Positions 7,694-15,149 of a DNA stretch of 24,900 nucleotides are shown here, one piece after another; position 1 is the first letter of the stretch, and each line of letters starts with the position of its first letter. The translations under genes were made by a program, and so were the position numbers. Source of the DNA: Nigerium sp. (GTDB lineage Bacteria > Actinomycetota > Actinomycetes > Propionibacteriales > Propionibacteriaceae); the NCBI GenBank assembly GCA_016711325.1, contig JADJTH010000007.1, positions 1-24,900 of the forward strand, in the 5' to 3' direction. The notes under the pieces are model-generated. The model searched no databases, had not been told where the DNA came from, and worked only from the letters and a program-made list of their open reading frames with translations.

Positions 7694-7701
7694 CGCGGCT
7701 T

Positions 7702-7730
7702 TTGGGTCACCGCCCGGGGTGCCGTAGGCT
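7702..7730 (+). promoter_or_regulatory. Promoter for tRNA-Glu
   Basis: TTGGGT (7702-7707), 17-base spacer, TAGGCT (7725-7730). The predicted start is a few bases before the tRNA 5' end at 7742. Confidence 0.6.
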
Positions 7731-7741
7731 TTGCACGGCTC

Positions 7742-7817
7742 GTCCCCATCGTCTAGCGGCCCAGGACTCCGCCCTTTCAAGGCGGCAGCGCCGGTTCGAA
7801 TCCGGTTGGGGATGCCA
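7742..7817 (+). tRNA. tRNA-Glu (anticodon TTC)
   Basis: Acceptor arm GTCCCCA pairs with TGGGGAT (first pair G-U). D arm, anticodon arm CCGCC-CTTTCAA-GGCGG with anticodon TTC, and T arm CCGGTTCGAATCCGG are all present. Discriminator G 7814 and an encoded CCA at 7815-7817. Confidence 0.96.
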
Positions 7818-7820
7818 GGC

Positions 7821-7858
7821 AAGGGCCCCTGCTCGGAGTTGCGCGAGCAGGGGCCCTT
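7821..7858 (+). terminator. Strong hairpin after tRNA-Glu
   Basis: A perfect 15-bp stem: 7821-7835 (AAGGGCCCCTGCTCG) pairs with 7844-7858 around an 8-base loop. No long T run follows, as is common in actinobacteria. Confidence 0.8.
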
Positions 7859-7938
7859 CGCACTGTCCAGGACCTCGCCCTCACCGCTCTCGCCCGCTTC
7901 CCGCGGTGCCTGCGGGCGCACCTCGCACGGCACCCGAT

Positions 7939-7968
7939 TTCACGCCGACGCCAGGGCTTTGTTATGCT
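7939..7968 (+). promoter_or_regulatory. Promoter for tRNA-Asp
   Basis: TATGCT (7963-7968) preceded by TG one base upstream (extended -10). A weak -35 TTCACG lies 18 bases before it (7939-7944). The tRNA begins at 8004. Confidence 0.5.
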
Positions 7969-8003
7969 TTCCGAGCTGTCCCGAGAGGGCCAGCGGCCTA
8001 TGA

Positions 8004-8077
8004 GGCCCCGTAGCGCAGTTGGTTAGCGCGCCGCCCTGTCACGGCGGAGGTCGCGGGTTCGAGTCCCGTCGGGGTCG
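8004..8077 (+). tRNA. tRNA-Asp (anticodon GTC)
   Basis: Acceptor GGCCCCG pairs with CGGGGTC (one G-U pair). Anticodon arm CCGCC-CTGTCAC-GGCGG carries GTC; T arm GCGGGTTCGAGTCCCGT. Discriminator G 8077. CCA is not encoded. Confidence 0.96.
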
Positions 8078-8080
8078 CCG

Positions 8081-8102
8081 CAACGGCGAGTGATCGCCGT
8101 TG
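8081..8102 (+). terminator. Hairpin between tRNA-Asp and tRNA-Phe
   Basis: 9-bp stem CAACGGCGA (8081-8089) / TCGCCGTTG (8094-8102), loop GTGA. It may terminate the tRNA-Asp transcript or act as a processing structure. I see no clear promoter between it and tRNA-Phe. Confidence 0.6.
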
Positions 8103-8122
8103 TTGCCTGTCTCGGGCAGGTT

Positions 8123-8199
8123 GGCCAGGTAGCTCAGTTGGTACGAGCGTCCGCCTGAAAAGTGGAAGGTCACCGGTTCGACCCCGGTCCTGGCCACCA
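8123..8199 (+). tRNA. tRNA-Phe (anticodon GAA)
   Basis: Acceptor GGCCAGG pairs perfectly with CCTGGCC. Anticodon loop CTGAAAA gives GAA. The stem TCCGC/GTGGA contains one G-U pair where GCGGA would be a full match. T arm ACCGGTTCGACCCCGGT. Discriminator A 8196 and encoded CCA 8197-8199. Confidence 0.95.
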
Positions 8200-8200
8200 C

Positions 8201-8228
8201 CGCGAGTCCCCCCGGGGGCTCGCGTTTT
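8201..8228 (+). terminator. Rho-independent terminator after tRNA-Phe
   Basis: Stem CGCGAGTCCCC (8201-8211) / GGGGGCTCGCG (8214-8224) with one wobble pair, followed by TTTT at 8225-8228. The inner pairs must open to form a loop. Confidence 0.8.
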
Positions 8229-8314
8229 CAGTTCCCGAGGGCCCGACGGCCGAGATTTCGGTTGGCGCCGTCCGGAATCGGGCCCATCCCCCCACGCGAC
8301 GCCGCGGGCGGGCG

Positions 8315-8373
8315 TAGGTTCGCCTCATCCTCGCAGGCGTCCAGTCGGTAACGATGCCGATCGGAGACGCCTG
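8315..8373 (+). promoter_or_regulatory. Putative -10 and leader hairpin before the sugar symporter
   Basis: TAGGTT (8315-8320) could be a -10; no good -35 is visible. Downstream, CAGGCGTC (8334-8341) pairs with GACGCCTG (8366-8373) and encloses an inner TCGG/CCGA pair. The loop region contains CGGTAACGATGCCG (8346-8359), an imperfect palindrome with a central CG, resembling operators of LacI-family sugar repressors. This could be an operator, a leader structure or neither. Confidence 0.35.
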
Positions 8374-8422
8374 ACCCGGGGGGCGCGTCGGGGCAACACC
8401 CCGCGAACGGGAGGTACAGCAC

Positions 8423-10489
8423 ATGAGCAAGTCCCAGCCGGTGGTGGCGAGCGGCCCCCCGGCCAAACTCAGCAACGGCCGGGTCGTGTCCTACGCCCTT
8501 GGCGACGTGGCCAACAACCTGGCCTTTCAGATGACCTCGATGTTCCTCATGGTCTACATGACCGACATCGCTGGCATCCCCGCCGCGCTCGCCGGCACCA
8601 TCTACGCGGTGACCAAGGTGTGGGCCGGGGTGGCCGACCTGATCGCCGGCAACACGGTGGACAAGGCGAACACCCGGTGGGGACGCCTCCGCCCCTGGAT
8701 CATGTGGGGGTCGGCCCCGCTGGCCATCGCCCTGGTGCTTCTGTTCAGCGGCACCGCCCTGGGCATCGGACGCGGCACCACGGAGATCTTCGTGTACGTG
8801 CTGCTCGTCGACTGCCTGTTCCAGCTCTGCTACTCGTTCGTCAACATCCCCTACGGCTCGCTGTCCGCGGCCATGACGCAGGACTCCGTGGACCGATCCC
8901 GCCTGTCGGGCGCCCGCTCGATCGCGTCCGCCGTAACCGGCGTGGCGCTCTCGGCGGTGATCTCGCCCCAGTTCCAGGGCATCGGCAAGCTGATGGACGC
9001 GGACCCGGTCGGCGTCCAGACCAAGTTCATGGTCACCTGCGCCGCGCTCGGCGCGCTCGCCATCGTCTTCTACCTGATCTGCTTCGCCAACACCCGCGAG
9101 GTCGTCCCGCGCAGCCCCGGCAAGGTGAAGCTCTCCAACACGCTCGCGATGGTCGCGAAGAACAAGCCGTTGCTCACGCTGTGCCTCGGCGCGTTCTTCC
9201 TGCTCGGGGCGATGTTCACCATGAACGCCGTCGCCATGTACTACGCGCGGTCCGTCGTCGGCGGCGCGCAGTTCTTCACGTTCCTCATGCTCGCCCAGAC
9301 CGTGGGGACCATCGCCGCGGCATCCGTCGTGCCGACGATCACCGTGAAGCTGGGCAAGCCCAAGGGCTACGTGATCTTCGCCTTCATCGCCGTGCTCGGT
9401 TACGTGTTGGTCGCCCTGGTTCCCCAGAACGGGCTCGCGGTCGCCGTCATCGCCTGGCTGGTCTTCGGTGTGGGGTCGGGTGGCACGAACGCCCTCATGT
9501 TCGCGATGCAGGCCGACACCGTCGACTACGGCGAGTGGAAGACGGGGACTCGCTCCGAGGGTGGCAGCTACTCGATCCTGTCCATGGTCCGCAAGATGGG
9601 TCAGGGGCTCGGCGGCTTCGTGGGCGGCGCCGTCATCGCGGCCTTCGGCTACAACGGCAAGGCTGCCGAGCAGTCCGCCCAGGCGGTCGAGGGCCTCCGC
9701 GTGGCGACCGGCTGGGTGCCGGCCGGGCTCGGCGTGATCGCGGCATTGATCATCTGGTTCTACCCACTCACGGCGGCCAAGCACAAGGAGATCGTGGGCG
9801 AACTCAACGAACGCCGCCTTGCGAGGACCGCGCCCGAGGTGGCCGCTGCGACCCGATCGGCGGGCGTCCCTCAGGGTGATCGTCCCGTCGTCACGTTCTT
9901 CGAGCAGTACGGGGTGGGTGCCGATCCGGTGGCGCGCAAGGTCGCCGAACGGCTGGGCGTCCCCTATGTCGGACAGCTCCTGTCGTCCGAGCAGCTCGAA
10001 GAGGCCGAAAAGGCGCTGGTGGGCGCCTCCGAGGAGACGGCGGTGACCCGGTTCCTGCGCGGCATCTCCGGTGGCGGCACCTCGGACGCCGATCTGGCGG
10101 CCGACGCGGCGGACCTCCAGGCCGACCGCTTCCTCGCCCAGGAGAACTCCCGGACCGTCATGGAGATGGCGACGGGCGGCGGCGTCCTGCTGGGACGCAA
10201 CGCGACTTTCGTCCTACAGGGACACCCCAAAGCGCTCCACGTTCGCCTCATCGCGCCGGTGGACACCCGGATCCAGCGGGCGGCCGAGCTGTACGGGATC
10301 TCCCCGGAGGTCGCCCGTGCGCGTCAGCAGCGGGAGGACCGCGTCCGCGCGGACATGTCGGAACGGCTCTACTCCTGGAACCCGAACGACGATTCGTACT
10401 ACGACGTCATCGTGAACATGGCCCACTACTCGGTCGACGAAACGGTCGAGATGATCCTCAAGGCCTACCAGGTCCGGTACGGTCACTGA
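8423..10489 (+). CDS. GPH-family sugar:cation symporter fused to a cytidylate-kinase-like domain
   Basis: A 688-residue fusion. Residues about 15-455 are a twelve-helix transporter of the glycoside-pentoside-hexuronide (LacS/MelB-type) family. Family marks are TRWGRLRPWIMWGSAPLA (84-101), NIPYGSL (141-147) and DTVDYGEWKTGTRSEGGSYS (365-384), which point to a disaccharide or glycoside substrate. Residues about 485-688 are a cytosolic cytidylate-kinase-like domain (Cytidylate_kin2 type). It shows PVVTFFEQYGVGADPVARKVAERLGVPY at the P-loop, then GGGVLLGRNATFVL (585-598), HVRLIAPVDTRI and a lid-like QREDRVRADMSERLYSW with YYDVIVNM. The P-loop is degenerate: GVGAD in place of the usual GSGGR. A regulatory rather than catalytic role is therefore plausible, comparable to the EIIA tail of LacS, but that is inference. 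GGGAGG lies 8 bases before ATG 8423. Confidence 0.88.
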   Translation: MSKSQPVVASGPPAKLSNGRVVSYALGDVANNLAFQMTSMFLMVYMTDIAGIPAALAGTIYAVTKVWAGVADLIAGNTVDKANTRWGRLRPWIMWGSAPLAIALVLLFSGTALGIGRGTTEIFVYVLLVDCLFQLCYSFVNIPYGSLSAAMTQDSVDRSRLSGARSIASAVTGVALSAVISPQFQGIGKLMDADPVGVQTKFMVTCAALGALAIVFYLICFANTREVVPRSPGKVKLSNTLAMVAKNKPLLTLCLGAFFLLGAMFTMNAVAMYYARSVVGGAQFFTFLMLAQTVGTIAAASVVPTITVKLGKPKGYVIFAFIAVLGYVLVALVPQNGLAVAVIAWLVFGVGSGGTNALMFAMQADTVDYGEWKTGTRSEGGSYSILSMVRKMGQGLGGFVGGAVIAAFGYNGKAAEQSAQAVEGLRVATGWVPAGLGVIAALIIWFYPLTAAKHKEIVGELNERRLARTAPEVAAATRSAGVPQGDRPVVTFFEQYGVGADPVARKVAERLGVPYVGQLLSSEQLEEAEKALVGASEETAVTRFLRGISGGGTSDADLAADAADLQADRFLAQENSRTVMEMATGGGVLLGRNATFVLQGHPKALHVRLIAPVDTRIQRAAELYGISPEVARARQQREDRVRADMSERLYSWNPNDDSYYDVIVNMAHYSVDETVEMILKAYQVRYGH

Positions 10490-10498
10490 CCCGGGCAG

Positions 10499-10536
10499 CA
10501 GCCGTGACCCGGCGATGCGTCGCCGGGGCACGGCTG
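10499..10536 (+). terminator. Long hairpin after the symporter gene
   Basis: Outer stem CAGCCGTG (10499-10506) / CACGGCTG (10529-10536) and inner stem CCCGGCGA (10508-10515) / TCGCCGGG (10520-10527), separated by one mismatch, loop TGCG. No T run. It separates the symporter from the next gene. Confidence 0.75.
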
Positions 10537-10557
10537 TCGCGCTAGCGAGGAGGACCG

Positions 10558-10905
10558 ATGGAGTACGTGCTCTGGGTGGCACAGGCGCTCTTGGCGCTGC
10601 TGTTCGGCGTCGTGGGGGTCACCCAGGTGGTGTGGCCGCGGCCCTTCGCCGAGAAGCTGTTCCTCACGTTCGGCTCGGTGCGGGCGCTGGGGGTGGCCGA
10701 GGTGGCCGTGGCCCCCGCCGTGGTGGGGCCGCAGGGGATGGGGATGGCTCCGCTGGTAACGAGCGTGGCGGCGTGGTTGATGGCCGCGCTGTGCTTCTGG
10801 CTGGCGGTGCGCCTGACGAAGCAGCAGTGGCCCAGCTACGCCACCGCGTGCCTGTTGGTGATGGTCGTGACCGTCTTCGTGGCGGTCTTCCGGATGCCCT
10901 TCTGA
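10558..10905 (+). CDS. Small DoxX-like membrane protein
   Basis: A 115-residue protein with four hydrophobic segments: about 4-24, 45-60, 65-85 and 92-111. FGVVGVTQVVWPRPFAEK and RALGVAEVAVAPAVVGP resemble the DoxX/DoxX-like family of small four-helix membrane proteins. The family's role is not well defined; some members are tied to quinone or redox processes. GAGGAGG lies just upstream of ATG 10558 (5-6 base gap). The strong hairpin before it suggests an independent or attenuated transcript. I see no terminator immediately after it. Confidence 0.7.
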   Translation: MEYVLWVAQALLALLFGVVGVTQVVWPRPFAEKLFLTFGSVRALGVAEVAVAPAVVGPQGMGMAPLVTSVAAWLMAALCFWLAVRLTKQQWPSYATACLLVMVVTVFVAVFRMPF

Positions 10906-10921
10906 GGGCAGGGGGGCAGGG

Positions 10922-11008
10922 TCAGTTGAGGCCGAACGCGGCCTCGATGTTCTCGGCGTTGTCGAGCCAGAAGCCGTGGAGTTCTTCGCACAGGTCCATG
11001 AGGGTCAC
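10922..11008 (-). CDS. Possible 28-residue small protein
   Basis: GTG 11008 overlaps the hydrolase stop as GTGA and opens 28 codons ending at TGA 10922-10924. The peptide is acidic and amphipathic: VTLMDLCEELHGFWLDN, then AENIEAAFGLN. ATG 10999 is an alternative start. Codon third positions are nearly all G or C. It may be a translationally coupled small protein, or the true C-terminus of the frameshifted hydrolase. No family recognised. Confidence 0.35.
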   Translation of the reverse strand: MTLMDLCEELHGFWLDNAENIEAAFGLN

Positions 11009-12038
11009 CTTCCCGGGTTGCCTCGGGTGCCACCACCCTCGGTGCGCACGTACGCGCCGAGCCAGACACCCAGGTCGTCGAAGAGCTGGTCACGCGCTCG
11101 AGGCGCCGAGAGGAAGAGGTCGTGGACGCCCCCCGGGATGCGGACGATCGTCACCACCCGGCCTAGGCGCCAGGCCTGGGCGGTGATGCGTTCCACGTCG
11201 AGCACGACGTCGGTCGAACGTGCCTGCTTGCCGAACCTCCGTCCGAACCAGCTGCGTGTCCCGGTGGCCACGAAGACCGGACAGTCGATCTCGAGACCTT
11301 TGGCCACCTGTGCCTGGCCCTTCAGTACCGCCCGCAGCCACCCCACCCGGATCGGCACCGGGGCGGACGACTTGAGCTCGAGCGAGTACTCCCACTCGCC
11401 GCCCCACCGCCGGTGCAGGGCACGGGCGTAGACTGGGTCGCCCTCGGGCAGCGGGAGGGGCGCGTACGGATCACGACGACTCAGCGTGCCGAGCACGGGA
11501 CGCAGCGCCGTGGCCAGCCCGGCCGGCCCCCACAGGTCGAACCAGGGGGAGTTGAGGACCAGCGCCGCCAGCCGACCGGGACGCTGCGCCACCCACAGGC
11601 TGGCGGTCAACCCGCCCGTGGAGTGGGCCACCACGACCACCTGGTCGTGAGCCGCCTCGATGAGCTCCAGGGCGGCGTCCAGCTCGTCGAAGTAGTCCTC
11701 CAGCGAGTCGACGTAGCCCGCCATCTGCGGGTCGCCCAGCTACGCCCGTAGCGGCGCAGATCGAGCGCGTAGAACGCCACGCCCTGCGCCTCGTAGAAAT
11801 CGGCCACGTGACCGTGGAAGAAGTAGTCGTTCCAGCCGTGCACGTGCACGATCGCCCGCGCGTGGGCGCGCAGCGACCGATCCTGCCGCCGCACCAGCGT
11901 GCCGACGAGCGGAACATCGCCCTCTTCGGGCAGCGCGTCGACCGCCAAGGGCAGCGTCAGTGTTTCGAATCCCGCCACATGCTCGTCGGGCAGCCATGCA
12001 CCGACCGCGACGGAACGCCTCTCAGGAGGTTCGCCCAT
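11005..12038 (-). pseudogene. Alpha/beta hydrolase (serine lipase/esterase type), one frameshift
   Basis: The N-terminal frame from ATG 12038 gives GAWLPDEHVAGFETLTLPL, then HVHGWNDYFFHGHVADFYEAQG and YALDLRRYGRS. The C-terminal frame resumes with GDPQMAGYVDSLEDYFDELDAA. It continues to the nucleophile elbow VVAHSTGGLT (Ser in HSTG, a GxSxG variant) and the likely catalytic His in IPGGVHDLFLS. The frames join near 11742-11746. Adding one C (AGC TGG to AGC CTG GGC) restores YGRSLGDPQMAGYVDS, a natural sequence. Restored length is about 344 residues, typical of serine aminopeptidase-like hydrolases. The start overlaps the DUF3073 gene by 17 bases and there is no clear Shine-Dalgarno, so a later start is possible. 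Either a recent frameshift mutation or a one-base sequencing error in CC. Confidence 0.8.
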
Positions 12039-12219
12039 AGGAGCGATAGTCGTCCTCACCGTCGTCGTCTTCGTACTCATCTGCATCCGGCTGGTGTGTC
12101 TCGTAGGGGCTCGTGCCCCGGAGTTCTCGTTCCAGCGAGGAGAAGTCCGTATTGAACGTACGGTACTTGAGATCGCGAGCGACCTTGGTCTGCTTCGCCT
12201 TTGCACGGCCGCGCCCCAT
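12022..12219 (-). CDS. DUF3073 protein
   Basis: A 65-residue protein. It has a basic N-terminus MGRGRAKAKQTKVARDLKY and a highly acidic C-terminus (Asp/Glu/Tyr rich: DADEYEDDDGEDDY). This is the DUF3073 family, small actinobacterial proteins of unknown function that are commonly encoded next to purM, as here. ATG 12219 is the family start; the frame open upstream lies in non-coding sequence. GGGGG lies about 11 bases upstream, a weak Shine-Dalgarno. It lies 148 bases downstream of purM on the same strand. Confidence 0.88.
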   Translation of the reverse strand: MGRGRAKAKQTKVARDLKYRTFNTDFSSLERELRGTSPYETHQPDADEYEDDDGEDDYRSYGRTS

Positions 12220-12322
12220 GTCCGGGTCGACCCCCTTAGCGTTGTGGCGGTCTAGCCGCGTGAGCTGTGTCTGTCGTGAGGCAGATGCTACCCGAGTTCC
12301 CACCCCGGACAAAGCAGAACCG

Positions 12323-12356
12323 ACGAGGCCGGCCGCGCCGGCCGCGCCGCGCTCGT
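12323..12356 (-). terminator. Possible GC hairpin after purM
   Basis: ACGAG (12323-12327) and CTCGT (12352-12356) flank GGCCGG/CCGGCC, with CCGGCCGCG tandemly repeated inside. It could attenuate between purM and DUF3073. No T run, and simple-sequence GC runs are common here. Confidence 0.35.
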
Positions 12357-12367
12357 GTCCGGCCCGT

Positions 12368-13435
12368 TCACACCTTGGCGTGGTCTCCCACCAGGTCGAC
12401 GCGCGCCGGCCCTTCGGACGCCTCCGCGCGGCCCAGGATCCAGGCGTCCAGCCCCCGCGCCTTCGACGTGCGCAGCAGCGCATCGACGGACGCCGCGGGT
12501 GCCATCAGCACCATTCCCACACCTTGATTCAAAGTGGCCTCGATGTCGGGACGGCTGACCGCCCCGACGCTCTGGACGAGCGAGAAGACGGCGGGCGGCG
12601 ACCAGGACGTGCGGTCGATCGTTGCCGCGATGCCGTCGGGCAACACGCGCACCAGGTTGTTGGCGAGCCCGCCGCCGGTGATGTGGCTGATCGCGTGCAC
12701 CTCGGCGGCCTCGATGAGCGCCAGGATGTCGCGGGCATATACCTTCGTCGGGGTCAGCAGCGCCTCGCCGAGCGTCGTACCGAGCTCGTCGACGTGCCGG
12801 TCCAGCGACCAGCCGGCCTGCCGCAGCAGCACGTGCCGCACCAGCGAGTAGCCGTTGGAGTGCAGCCCCGAGGACGCCAGCGCCACGGCCACGTCGCCCG
12901 GACGCACCCGCCCGGGACCGAGGATCTTGGCGCGCTCGACCACCCCGGTCGTGGCGCCGGCGATGTCGTACTCGTCGGCGTTCAGCAGACCCGGGTGCTC
13001 GGCGGTCTCGCCGCCCAGCAACGCGGCGCCGGCGACCTCGCAGGCGGCCGCGATACCCGACACGATCGAAGCGATCCGCTCGGGGACGACCTTCCCGCAG
13101 GCGATGTAGTCCGTGACGAACAGGGGCTCCGCGCCCACGACGACGAGGTCGTCCACGAGCATGCCGATCAGGTCGAAACCGATCGTGTCGTGCTTGTCGA
13201 GGGCCTGCGCGATGGCCACCTTCGTGCCCACGCCGTCGGTCGAGGTGGCGAGCACCGGGTGGTCGAACTCCTTGAACGCGCTCGCGTCGAAGAAGCCCGC
13301 GAAGCCGCCCAGACCGCCGAGGACCTCGGGACGCCGGGTGCGTGCCACGTGCGCCTTCATCAGTTCGACCGCGCGGTCACCGGCCTCGATGTCGACGCCG
13401 GCCGCCGCGTAGGCGGAGGGGGTCTGCTCAGTCAT
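12368..13435 (-). CDS. purM: Phosphoribosylformylglycinamidine cyclo-ligase (AIR synthase)
   Basis: Fifth step of de novo purine synthesis: ATP-dependent ring closure of FGAM to AIR. 355 residues, normal length. Family marks are YAAAGVDIEAGDRAVELMK at the N-terminus, then GGFAGFFD, STDGVGTKVAIA, GGETAEHPG, SSGLHSNGYSLVR and HITGGGLANNLVR. ATG 13435 overlaps the end of purF by 8 bases, so the two are translated from one message. The C-terminus ends shortly after ILGRAEASEG. The downstream DUF3073 gene may share the transcript. Confidence 0.97.
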   Translation of the reverse strand: MTEQTPSAYAAAGVDIEAGDRAVELMKAHVARTRRPEVLGGLGGFAGFFDASAFKEFDHPVLATSTDGVGTKVAIAQALDKHDTIGFDLIGMLVDDLVVVGAEPLFVTDYIACGKVVPERIASIVSGIAAACEVAGAALLGGETAEHPGLLNADEYDIAGATTGVVERAKILGPGRVRPGDVAVALASSGLHSNGYSLVRHVLLRQAGWSLDRHVDELGTTLGEALLTPTKVYARDILALIEAAEVHAISHITGGGLANNLVRVLPDGIAATIDRTSWSPPAVFSLVQSVGAVSRPDIEATLNQGVGMVLMAPAASVDALLRTSKARGLDAWILGRAEASEGPARVDLVGDHAKV

Positions 13436-14897
13436 CGTCGTCGCCTTCCTGCGCGATCAGGCGCATCTTCTCGGCCGCACCCTCGGGCACGGGGATCGGG
13501 TACTGCCCGTCGAAACACGCCCGGCACAGTCGCTTCTTCGATACCCCACTCGACGCGACCAGCCCCTCGAGCGAGATGTACGCCAGCGAGTCGGCGCCAA
13601 CCGAGCGGCAGATGTCGTCCACGCTCATGCCGGGCGCGATCAGTTCGGCGCGGGTGGCGAAGTCGATGCCGTAGAAGCACGGCCACTCCACGGGTGGCGA
13701 GCTGATCCGCACGTGCACCTCGGCCGCCCCGGCCTCGCGCAGCATCTTCACCAGCGCGCGCTGGGTGTTGCCGCGGACGATCGAGTCGTCGACGACGATG
13801 AGGCGCTTGCCCTCGATGATGTCGCGGATCGGATTGAGTTTGAGCCGGATGCCGAGCTGCCGGATCGTCTGGCTGGGCTGGATGAACGTGCGCCCCACGT
13901 AGGAGTTCTTCACCAGACCGAGACCGTACGGAATCCCGGACGCCTCCGCGTACCCGATCGCGCTCGGGATGCCGGACTCGGGCGTCGGGATCACCAGGTC
14001 GGCGTCCACCGGCGCCTCCATGGCGAGCGTGCGGCCGATCTCGACGCGCACCGAATGCACCCGGCGTCCGGCGATGATCGTGTCGGGGCGGGCCAGGTAG
14101 ACGTACTCGAACAGGCAGCCCTTCGGGTTCGCCTCGGCGAACCGCGCCGAGCGCAGGCCTCCGGAGTCGATGCAGATGAGCTCGCCCGGCTCCACCTCGC
14201 GGATGAACGTTGCGCCCACGATGTCGAGCGCGGCCGTCTCGGACGCGACGACCCAGCCGCGCTCGAGGCGTCCGAGCACCAGGGGGCGCACGCCCTGCGC
14301 GTCGCGGGCGGCGAAGAGTGCGCCGGAGTCCATGAACGTGAAGCAGAACGCGCCCCGCAGGCGAGGCAGAACCTGGAGGGCGGCGTCCCAGGTCGTCCCC
14401 GCGAAACTGGCCATCAGCGCGGTGACGAGCCAGGTGTCGTTGGTGGAGTCCATGCTGTCCTTCGTGGCGACGTGCGCGCGGGCGTCGCGTTCCAGCAGCC
14501 ACTCCTGGAGTTCGGGGGTGTTCGTCAGGTTGCCGTTGTGGGCGAGCGCGAGGCCGCCGTTCGGGGTGGCCCGGTAGGTGGGCTGCGCGTTCTTCCACAC
14601 GGACGCGCCGGTGGTCGAGTAGCGGTCGTGGCCGACCGCGATGTGCCCGGTCAGCGAACTCAGTGTGGGTTCGTCGAATACCTGGGACACCAGGCCCATG
14701 TCTTTGTAGACCATGATGCGCTCGCCGTTGCTCACCCCGATGCCGGCGGACTCCTGGCCGCGGTGCTGCAACGCGAACAGGCCGTAGTAGGTCAGCTTGG
14801 CGACTTCCTCACCCGGGGCCCAGACGCCGAAGACGCCGCATTCCTCGTTGGGCTTGGGGTCGCCGACCGGATCCAGCAGGTGCAGGGCGTGGCTCAC
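13428..14897 (-). CDS. purF: Amidophosphoribosyltransferase
   Basis: First committed step of purine synthesis: PRPP plus glutamine to phosphoribosylamine. 489 residues from GTG 14897. A 19-residue propeptide precedes the catalytic Cys20 (EECGVFG), which becomes the N-terminal nucleophile. The class II amidotransferase domain has QHRGQESAGI, GHDRYSTTG and AHNGNL. The PRPP loop is VVDDSIVRGNTQ (368-379). Cys261, Cys407, Cys458 and Cys461 match the [4Fe-4S]-binding cysteines of the Bacillus-type enzyme. The start is set by family length and by TACACT 7 bases upstream; no Shine-Dalgarno. A frame open further upstream has no family similarity. Followed by purM with an 8-base overlap. Confidence 0.96.
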   Translation of the reverse strand: MSHALHLLDPVGDPKPNEECGVFGVWAPGEEVAKLTYYGLFALQHRGQESAGIGVSNGERIMVYKDMGLVSQVFDEPTLSSLTGHIAVGHDRYSTTGASVWKNAQPTYRATPNGGLALAHNGNLTNTPELQEWLLERDARAHVATKDSMDSTNDTWLVTALMASFAGTTWDAALQVLPRLRGAFCFTFMDSGALFAARDAQGVRPLVLGRLERGWVVASETAALDIVGATFIREVEPGELICIDSGGLRSARFAEANPKGCLFEYVYLARPDTIIAGRRVHSVRVEIGRTLAMEAPVDADLVIPTPESGIPSAIGYAEASGIPYGLGLVKNSYVGRTFIQPSQTIRQLGIRLKLNPIRDIIEGKRLIVVDDSIVRGNTQRALVKMLREAGAAEVHVRISSPPVEWPCFYGIDFATRAELIAPGMSVDDICRSVGADSLAYISLEGLVASSGVSKKRLCRACFDGQYPIPVPEGAAEKMRLIAQEGDDDD

Positions 14898-15077
14898 TTT
14901 CCACAGTGTATCTCCCGAGGCCCGGGGGCCGGCGGCGGCGGGCCACAGGCCCGAGCCACACCGCCCGGACGCCGAAGACCGCCTCGTGCCCGATCGCGAC
15001 GGGCAGCAGGTCATGCGCCCGGGTCACTGGGGCCCGCACGACGCCCCGCGCGACCTCGGCGTTGTCGACTTCGGGGG
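14898..15077 (-). other. Open frame upstream of purF, possible coding remnant
   Basis: Reading EVDNAEVARGVVRAPVTRAH, then DLLPVAIGHEAVFGVRAVWL and GPVARR, this frame has G or C at nearly every third position and a normal protein composition. It lacks a start, because it runs into the G/C homopolymer tract at 15071-15113, and has no stop before purF. I do not recognise it. Antisense frames are also rich in third-position GC, so chance is possible. Confidence 0.25.
14905..14910 (-). promoter_or_regulatory. -10 hexamer TACACT before purF
   Basis: TACACT, seven bases (GTGGAAA), then GTG. Suggests a leaderless purF-purM transcript. Confidence 0.5.
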
Positions 15078-15078
15078 G

Positions 15079-15116
15079 AGCGGTGGGGGGGGGGCCCCCG
15101 GGCGCCCCCCCCCGCT
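15079..15116 (-). terminator. G/C-run hairpin after the DUF4870 gene
   Basis: A run of ten G (15085-15094) pairs with nine C (15105-15113), flanked by AGC/GCT. It is placed 34 bases after the DUF4870 stop. It would be an extremely stable stem. Run lengths this long are also prone to sequencing error. Confidence 0.5.
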
Positions 15117-15149
15117 GCCTGCGGCGCGATTGATCAGCGCTTTCTCGGT

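Noticed and set aside
8123..8199. tRNA-Phe as a possible tRNA pseudogene because of GTGGA in the anticodon stem
   Set aside because: The mismatch is a G-U wobble; acceptor, T arm, discriminator and CCA are perfect, so it should be functional.
8228..9784. 518-codon minus-strand open frame
   Set aside because: Antisense to the symporter; His/Asp/Gly-rich repeats such as those produced by reversing membrane protein codons.
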